DNA of 35,924 bases. It comes from Microcystis aeruginosa LEGE 91341 (GTDB lineage Bacteria > Cyanobacteriota > Cyanobacteriia > Cyanobacteriales > Microcystaceae). Under the pieces are notes generated by a model. The model had not been told where the DNA came from. It saw only the letters and a list, made by a program, of their open reading frames with translations, and ran no database searches. Shown here piece by piece: positions 28,936 to 35,924 of this stretch. A program made the position numbers and the translations under genes. The stretch covers positions 1 through 35,924 of the forward strand of contig NZ_JADEXY010000026.1 in the NCBI RefSeq assembly GCF_015206885.1. The letters run 5' to 3'. Numbering within the stretch: position 1 is the stretch's first letter; each line of letters begins with the position of its first letter.

Positions 28936-31900
28936 CTCTCTACTCGCTAGAGAAATTAATTGAATGGAAACTTAAATCGCAGTGACAACCTCACTCCTAG
29001 CCGCGATCTCTCTACTCGCTAGAGAAATTAATTGAATGGAAACCTGTTTTGTTTGGTTCTGGTGCTAGTTTTGTTGCGGTTCCTCTCTACTCGCTAGAGA
29101 AATTAATTGAATGGAAACGATCATTTTTAATCTCCTTTTTGTTTTTACTTACCTAGACTCTCTACTCGCTAGAGAAATTAATTGAATGGAAACCAAGCCG
29201 ATAGTCCGATAATTGTGGCTCCGAAGATTTCTCTCTACTCGCTAGAGAAATTAATTGAATGGAAACTGAGTATTCATGTTTTTTACTCCAAGGTTTTCTT
29301 GAACTCTCTACTCGCTAGAGAAATTAATTGAATGGAAACTTCTAATAGAATTTGAGCGGTTTCTCGATCAAGAAACTCTCTACTCGCTAGAGAAATTAAT
29401 TGAATGGAAACGTCAGGGAACTTGATAAAAACCTCTTAAATGCCCAACTCTCTACTCGCTAGAGAAATTAATTGAATGGAAACACTTCTTCTATGGGAAT
29501 TCCTTCGTTAGGAGATTTAGGAACTCTCTACTCGCTAGAGAAATTAATTGAATGGAAACTTCGTACCGTTTGATCACTATCCAACGCCCATAATTCTCTC
29601 TACTCGCTAGAGAAATTAATTGAATGGAAACAAGATCGAAAGTAATCGGATCAGATCGGCTCGTTTAGGACTCTCTACTCGCTAGAGAAATTAATTGAAT
29701 GGAAACGAAAATAAGGCCGTCACCACGGCACTACTCCGAGAGGCTTTCTCTCTACTCGCTAGAGAAATTAATTGAATGGAAACATTTCTGCAATACCCTC
29801 GGTAATGGCTTCAAATTGATCAGCTCTCTACTCGCTAGAGAAATTAATTGAATGGAAACAGGTCGTCATCTTGATGTTTAGGAGCCGGCATCAGGGAGCT
29901 CTCTACTCGCTAGAGAAATTAATTGAATGGAAACATAGGAGTACGTTGTATACCGATGATTTGGCCTTCTTCCTCTCTACTCGCTAGAGAAATTAATTGA
30001 ATGGAAACAGTAGTGGCACGAGTACCTGCGGTGCTGATAATGGAACTCTCTACTCGCTAGAGAAATTAATTGAATGGAAACTCGTTACGTAGGAACCATT
30101 GTGGTTCCTTATATCACCTCTCTACTCGCTAGAGAAATTAATTGAATGGAAACTGAGGGGCAAATGGCCCCGCCGGCCATTCGCGCCCATCAGATAACTC
30201 TCTACTCGCTAGAGAAATTAATTGAATGGAAACGATACAGCGTTTGGTACGTGCGGCTTTGTCGGCTTTAATGCTCTCTACTCGCTAGAGAAATTAATTG
30301 AATGGAAACACAATCACACCAGAAACCATTAGAGATTGCTATCTCGGATAGCCTCTCTACTCGCTAGAGAAATTAATTGAATGGAAACAATTAAAGTAAT
30401 TTCTTTAATTCGATTAATAATTACCTCTCTACTCGCTAGAGAAATTAATTGAATGGAAACTGATTTGATTGTTGTTGCTAGTAGCGGAGTTGGTAGACTC
30501 TCTACTCGCTAGAGAAATTAATTGAATGGAAACACAAACACATCACAAACCAACTTCTTCTGAATCATTTCTCAACTCTCTACTCGCTAGAGAAATTAAT
30601 TGAATGGAAACTCGATTCCGCTATCCTGCATTCGGAATCCCTATTAGGGATCTCTCTACTCGCTAGAGAAATTAATTGAATGGAAACCTCAGTTACACCT
30701 AACTTAATGACTTTGCTGTTCATCTTCTCTCTACTCGCTAGAGAAATTAATTGAATGGAAACCCGGCGTAATCGCCGTATGCTTGAGCCATTTCTGGCTC
30801 TCTACTCGCTAGAGAAATTAATTGAATGGAAACATAACACCGTGGAAGTCGGAGCAGCTACCTACGTTTCTCTCTACTCGCTAGAGAAATTAATTGAATG
30901 GAAACTGGTGACTAACCCCTTAATCGTTTGTTCATCGACTACTCTCTACTCGCTAGAGAAATTAATTGAATGGAAACTTCCGCTACCGTATTCACGAGCG
31001 CATCATCGATACCTTTATTGACTCTCTACTCGCTAGAGAAATTAATTGAATGGAAACTTACTGGATACTCGGCTTTAAATACCGAGGTTTGGGTTCTCTC
31101 TACTCGCTAGAGAAATTAATTGAATGGAAACTCTTTACCAGCAGAACGACTGATTATCAGGGAGATTAACTCTCTACTAGCTAGAGAAATTAATTGAATG
31201 GAAACTTTATGCGATCAATTATTGGATTACTAGAAGGGAAAACTCTCTACTAGCTAGAGAAATTAATTGAATGGAAACAAGCAGGGGAAACTAACTGGTC
31301 GATTGGTAATAATAGTCTCTCTACTAGCTAGAGAAATTAATTGAATGGAAACTTCTAAGATAACATCTTCCCACACATCCGATTCTAACTCTCTACTAGC
31401 TAGAGAAATTAATTGAATGGAAACTCAGAAATGACCGCAGATGAAAAAGAGCGGCTTGATTCTCTCTACTAGCTAGAGAAATTAATTGAATGGAAACCTG
31501 GGTAGCAGCAGTTACCCGACCACTAATCGCCTCCTCTCTACTAGCTAGAGAAATTAATTGAATGGAAACCATCTATGAGGTAGACCCCAATCAGTATCAG
31601 GCTATCCCTCTCTACTCGCTAGAGAAATTAATTGAATGGAAACCTTACTACGCCAAGGGGGGTATATGCTTCCGCTATCTCTCTACTCGCTAGAGAAATT
31701 AATTGAATGGAAACGCTGCTAGTGCTGCAGCTTTATATGCTTCTCGTTTGACTCTCTACTCGCTAGAGTAATTAATTGAATGGAAACTATAGGCACTCTT
31801 CAAGTTGATCTCTGTCCACTCGGCCTCTCTACTCGCTAGAGTAATTAATTGAATGGAAACTAACACTGTTGTTATAAACGTATTCCCAGTCTAGTACTCT

Positions 31901-33460
31901 CTACTCGCTAGAGTAATTAATTGAATGGAAACAGGGAGGAGGTCTTCCTTACGGGAGTAGGCCTTCCCCTCTCTACTCGCTAGAGTAATTAATTGAATGG
32001 AAACGGTTGATAGAGTTGATGGAATTGTTAGAGCTGATAGTCTCTCTACTCGCTAGAGTAATTAATTGAATGGAAACTTAACCCTCAAAATGGTGATGTT
32101 CTGCCCTTGATGAACTCTCTACTCGCTAGAGTAATTAATTGAATGGAAACATTGTTGCCGGCACTAGGAGGAAGTTCCACAGGTCCCACAGCTCTCTACT
32201 CGCTAGAGTAATTAATTGAATGGAAACACATATATAAAACTCATAATGATCTGTTCCTCGCTTATCTCTCTACTCGCTAGAGTAATTAATTGAATGGAAA
32301 CTCTTAGAGCATTTTGTAAGGCTTGTGCAGCGCAACTCTCTACTCGCTAGAGTAATTAATTGAATGGAAACCGCATGAGGCCAGCCTCGTAGGATTCCTC
32401 TACAGGATCAGCGACCTCTCTACTCGCTAGAGTAATTAATTGAATGGAAACTTGAAATCTATGATCGATTTTGGAACCATTATAAAGCTCTCTACTCGCT
32501 AGAGTAATTAATTGAATGGAAACAAACCTTGTATTTAGACACGCCTAGATTTCCAGCAACTTGTCTCTCTACTCGCTAGAGTAATTAATTGAATGGAAAC
32601 AGGATTGGGGAGCATGAACTACTTGCCGTGAGCTTGCCCTCTCTACTAGCTAGAGAAATTAATTGAATGGAAACTTTTACTGTCGGTAGGCGATAGTTTA
32701 AATTAGTCATTCTCTCTACTAGCTAGAGAAATTAATTGAATGGAAACCAATCTGTGATAGGTACGAGATACAGCCTGGCGAGACTCTCTACTAGCTAGAG
32801 AAATTAATTGAATGGAAACAACATGGTACTCAACCCCGTCAATCGTCGCAACTAACTCTCTACTAGCTAGAGAAATTAATTGAATGGAAACTTCCGTGTT
32901 TTCCTCCAAAATATTTTTGGTTAATTTGACTCTCTACTAGCTAGAGAAATTAATTGAATGGAAACAGTAGCTGAATTAAGAACCTTAGACGTAGCTGTAT
33001 AACTCTCTACTAGCTAGAGAAATTAATTGAATGGAAACTGGAACTTTCTAGATCAACCGCGCCTAACCCCCTACTCTCTACTAGCTAGAGAAATTAATTG
33101 AATGGAAACTTCGGTGTCGGTGGGAATGTATGCGATGGTGACAACTCTCTACTAGCTAGAGAAATTAATTGAATGGAAACAGTTTGTCCTGTAAATACTG
33201 GTAAACTTCTTTCTGCTCTCTACTAGCTAGAGAAATTAATTGAATGGAAACTAAATCACCCTCTACCACAAAATTAGAGGCTATTGCTATCTCTCTACTA
33301 GCTAGAGAAATTAATTGAATGGAAACTCACAGATGATATCGTTAACAGAAAAGTATTGTACACTCTCTACTAGCTAGAGAAATTAATTGAATGGAAACCA
33401 ATTAGTGCAGATTGCGACAACTCAAACCTTGTCTAGACTCTCTACTAGCTAGAGAAATTA

Positions 33461-33552
33461 TAGCGTTTCCTGTTCTCACGAGGTACATTGTTGATGGTAA
33501 AAAGTTTAATCAGCAGAAGTTTGACTATACCACACAGGTGTGAGAAACGCTA
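33461..33552. repeat. MITE family 2, inside CRISPR repeat 62
   Basis: 92 bp, TAGCGTTTCCTGTTCTCAC to GTGTGAGAAACGCTA, with imperfect terminal inverted repeats (TAGCGTTTC/GAAACGCTA exact). It is flanked by TA on both sides (33459-33460, 33553-33554), which together restore the TTAATT of the repeat when the element is removed. It cuts repeat 62 between its hairpin half and its handle half. Confidence 0.88.
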
Positions 33553-34602
33553 TAATTGAATGGAAACTCAGGGAGTTACTGCGGGGGATAGCGATAATCC
33601 AGCTCTCTACTAGCTAGAGAAATTAATTGAATGGAAACTTTTTCCGATCAATCGAAGGATATAGCCACACTTTTTTGCTCTCTACTAGCTAGAGAAATTA
33701 ATTGAATGGAAACCTCCTCTACCATCTTGTTAGTGCTAAAGCCTTGCAACTCTCTACTAGCTAGAGAAATTAATTGAATGGAAACAAATGATTAATGTAA
33801 TTCAAAGAAATAAAGAAACTCCTCTCTACTAGCTAGAGAAATTAATTGAATGGAAACTCGATCAAATTTTTTCGCAATTGCTGAAAAACCTTAAAACTCT
33901 CTACTAGCTAGAGAAATTAATTGAATGGAAACCAATAAAAACTAGGAAAAGGATTGACATTTTCTAGCTCTCTCTCTACTAGCTAGAGAAATTAATTGAA
34001 TGGAAACGTGCATATTACACAATCCCCAAGCGTTAGGTAATTTCCTCTCTACTAGCTAGAGAAATTAATTGAATGGAAACCTTGGTGGGTAATGTTCGGA
34101 GCTTGGCTAGTTGTTAGCTCTCTACTAGCTAGAGAAATTAATTGAATGGAAACTGGAACTTAATCCGTAAAATTTGCACAGCTTGCGGAGCTCTCTACTA
34201 GCTAGAGAAATTAATTGAATGGAAACTTCATTTCTTTCAGCGATTATCTCCCCGTGTGTGACGATGTCTCTCTACTAGCTAGAGAAATTAATTGAATGGA
34301 AACAGTGCATTCGCATATGTAAAATTCAAAATGATCTGTCTCTCTACTAGCTAGAGAAATTAATTGAATGGAAACTATTTTCGGATTTGAATGATTCGTA
34401 CACCTTGATAAAACTCTCTACTAGCTAGAGAAATTAATTGAATGGAAACGTAATCAAGGTGAACATAGCCCGATTCATGGAGTTTTTTAACTCTCTACTA
34501 GCTAGAGAAATTAATTGAATGGAAACTTCATGAGTCCGTAAAAGGTTCAAAAGGCGATTTTTTCTACTCTCTACTAGCTAGAGAAATTAATTGAATGGAA
34601 AC

Positions 34603-34854
34603 ATTGTAAATAGAGGTATTTACAATGGAATTCTTGATACTCTCTACTAGCTAGAGAAATTAATTGAATGGAAACCCACTAGCTTGTTTTTCTTGTATTT
34701 GTCTTTTCTTCTCTCTACTAGCTAGAGAAATTAATTGAATGGAAACATTGTAAATAGAGGTATTTACAATGGAATTCTTGATACTCTCTACTAGCTAGAG
34801 AAATTAATTGAATGGAAACCCACTAGCTTGTTTTTCTTGTATTTGTCTTTTCTT
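34603..34854 (+). repeat. tandem duplication of two spacer-repeat units
   Basis: The spacers at 34603-34639 (ATTGTAAATAGAGG...) and 34676-34710 (CCACTAGCTTG...) recur exactly at 34747-34783 and 34820-34854. This is a 144-bp tandem duplication by unequal exchange between repeats. Confidence 0.93.
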
Positions 34855-34864
34855 CTCTCTACTA

Positions 34865-34962
34865 TAGCAAAGATCGGGGTGGTTAGGACAATCAATCGCT
34901 GAAACCCTTGACCGATAAGAGTTTGAAAATTGAAAGCGTCCTAAATAACCCATTTTTTGCTA
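34865..34962. repeat. MITE family 3, inside CRISPR repeat 80
   Basis: 98 bp, TAGCAAAGATCGGGGTGG to CCCATTTTTTGCTA, with imperfect inverted ends of about 25 bp (TAGCAAA...TTAGGAC at each). TA is duplicated on both sides (34863-34864, 34963-34964). It lies in the loop of the repeat hairpin, so it separates the two stem arms. It is unrelated to the element in repeat 62. Confidence 0.87.
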
Positions 34963-35525
34963 TAGCTAGAGAAATTAATTGAATGGAAACTCATTTTAGT
35001 CGTTGAAAGTGACAATTATGAACTTTACCTCTCTACTAGCTAGAGAAATTAATTGAATGGAAACTGAAAAGTCTTACTGCGTTGCTTGCCTAGCTTTAGC
35101 TCTCTACTAGCTAGAGAAATTAATTGAATGGAAACTCATCGAAGCTGTGGTTTATGGGGAGATCGAGGGACTCCCTCTCTACTAGCTAGAGAAATTAATT
35201 GAATGGAAACGAAGCTATTGTGTTTTCAGTAGCGTGTTTTTTAGACTCTCTACTAGCTAGAGAAATTAATTGAATGGAAACATGATTTACTCTGTGGTAG
35301 TAATTGTGATGAGTCCCCCGTTAACCTCTCTACTAGCTAGAGAAATTAATTGAATGGAAACTAAAGTATAAATTGGTGGAATGCGTGGATAGGCACCTCT
35401 CTACTAGCTAGAGAAATTAATTGAATGGAAACAATCTAGATATTTTAGACGGCTCACCTCCCTGCTCTTCACTCTCTACTCGCTAGAGAAATTAATTGAA
35501 TGGAAACCCATCATTTAATTATTTC

Positions 35526-35924
35526 GGCTCTTCCGAACTTGTCATGTAAAATTACAGAAAAAACAGACAACTATTGCTGACCAATAAAACAATAATTTAT
35601 CTTTAAAAGCTCACTATGCTTGCAATACAGCAATTTATTGGTTAAAATATAGACAGCCAAGACCAGCAATTTTAGACACAAGCTATACTTATGCCATCAA
35701 ATCCACAATTAAAGTTAATGACCGAGCTACTTCACCTAGAAGGAGTTGTCGTTACCAATTATCAAATTATTACCGATATAGAAATTGTTTTACATTTAGA
35801 AAATATGTCAAGAGAAAGCCAGTGCATTCATTGTGGAAGTAAAACGGAAAAAGTTCATCAAAACAATGAATTAACAATCCGAGATTTACCCTTTGGAGAA
35901 CAGGCATTATATCTGAGAATTAAT
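35526..35924 (+). mobile_element. ISL3-family insertion sequence, left part
   Basis: The sequence GGCTCTTCCGAACTTGTCAT at 35526 resembles the ISL3-family terminal inverted repeat (GGCTCTTC...). It is followed after about 145 bp by an ISL3-type transposase reading frame. The element runs off the end of the window, so the right end and the 8-bp target duplication cannot be checked. Its left end is 18 bp after the last CRISPR repeat. Confidence 0.65.
35691..35924 (+). CDS. ISL3-family transposase, N-terminal part
   Basis: Open from ATG at 35691 to the window end (78 codons, no stop). The translation begins MPSNPQLKLMTELLHLEGVV and includes SQCIHCGSKTEKVHQNNE and LTIRDLPFGEQ. The CxxC-type zinc-binding pattern followed by RDLPFG is typical of the N-terminal zinc-ribbon region of ISL3 (IS204/IS1001/IS1165) transposases. 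The DDE catalytic domain would lie beyond the window. Whether the gene is intact cannot be told. Confidence 0.82.
   Translation, partial: MPSNPQLKLMTELLHLEGVVVTNYQIITDIEIVLHLENMSRESQCIHCGSKTEKVHQNNELTIRDLPFGEQALYLRIN

Larger units (their letters stand above)
28936..35507 (+). CRISPR. CRISPR array, 87 repeats of 36 bp, 86 spacers
   Basis: The repeat begins CTCTCTACTCGCTAGAG and ends TTAATTGAATGGAAAC. The 5' half folds as TCTCTA/TAGAGA with a 5-nt loop, and the 3' half is AU-rich, then a GAATGGAAAC handle. Spacers are 34-44 nt. Three alleles occur in blocks: A (CTCGCTAGAGAAA) in repeats 1-30, 37-38 and 87; B (CTAGCTAGAGAAA) in 31-36 and 51-86; C (CTCGCTAGAGTAA) in 39-50. Repeats 62 and 80 are each split by a MITE. 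Two repeat-spacer units are duplicated at 34567-34854. The leader is upstream at cas2, so the newest spacers are near 28972. Open frames here (for example 30755-31021) are repeat artefacts. The count was made by hand. Confidence 0.97.

Noticed and set aside
30755-32909. Open reading frames within the CRISPR array (for example 30755-31021 plus strand, 32703-32909 minus strand) with repeated LYSLEKLIEWK or VSIQLISLASRE peptides
   Set aside because: The peptides are translations of the 36-bp repeat, recurring when spacer lengths happen to keep frame. They are not genes.

Overview
The window looks like chromosomal DNA of a cyanobacterium, most probably Microcystis aeruginosa or a close relative. 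The reasons are: scattered HIP1-type GCGATCGC sites, cyanobacterial core genes (pyrH-frr, cbiD, guaA), a DUF262/HEPN pair of the kind named after M. aeruginosa loci, many TA-flanked miniature transposons (MITEs), and a very long CRISPR array. The species name is an inference; no search was run.

Positions 1-6300 hold housekeeping genes with insertions between them: a MITE, an unrecognised small gene, pyrH and frr (14-bp overlap), an mntA antitoxin whose hepT toxin partner is broken by a second MITE copy and lacks its 3' end, cbiD and guaA. Positions 6389-9655 are a probable defence island: a DUF262 (GmrSD-N-like) protein, a MAE_28990-type HEPN protein and a C5 cytosine DNA methyltransferase. 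Positions 9862-15869 hold a subtilisin-like protease with Glu at the usual catalytic Asp position, a cupredoxin overlapping a Cax-like exchanger that lacks the family's hallmark glutamates, a DUF6679-like protein, an alpha/beta hydrolase, a small secreted protein and a LapA-like membrane protein.

Positions 16017-35507 form one complete type III-B CRISPR-Cas locus. A minus-strand operon reads WYL regulator, cmr2 (cas10), cmr3, cmr4, a Uma2-family nuclease gene, cmr5, a fused cmr6-cmr1, and a CARF-HEPN ancillary RNase. Divergent from it are csx18, cas1 and cas2, then a leader and an array of 87 repeats of 36 bp with 86 spacers of 34-44 nt. No cas6 is present in the window. That gene set and the AU-rich repeat resemble the cyanobacterial III-Bv variant in which host RNase E matures crRNA. 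Cas10 keeps its HD and GGDD motifs, so cyclic oligoadenylate signalling to the CARF-HEPN protein is likely. The Cmr4 backbone, however, appears to lack the Asp that slices target RNA. If so, the system would act by signalling and DNA cleavage rather than by guide-directed RNA slicing.

The array has its own history. It is a mosaic of three repeat alleles in blocks, two of its repeats are split by two unrelated MITEs, it carries a tandem duplication of two repeat-spacer units, and an ISL3-family element abuts its leader-distal end. A third copy of the window's first MITE family sits exactly between cas1 and cas2 and supplies the cas1 stop codon.
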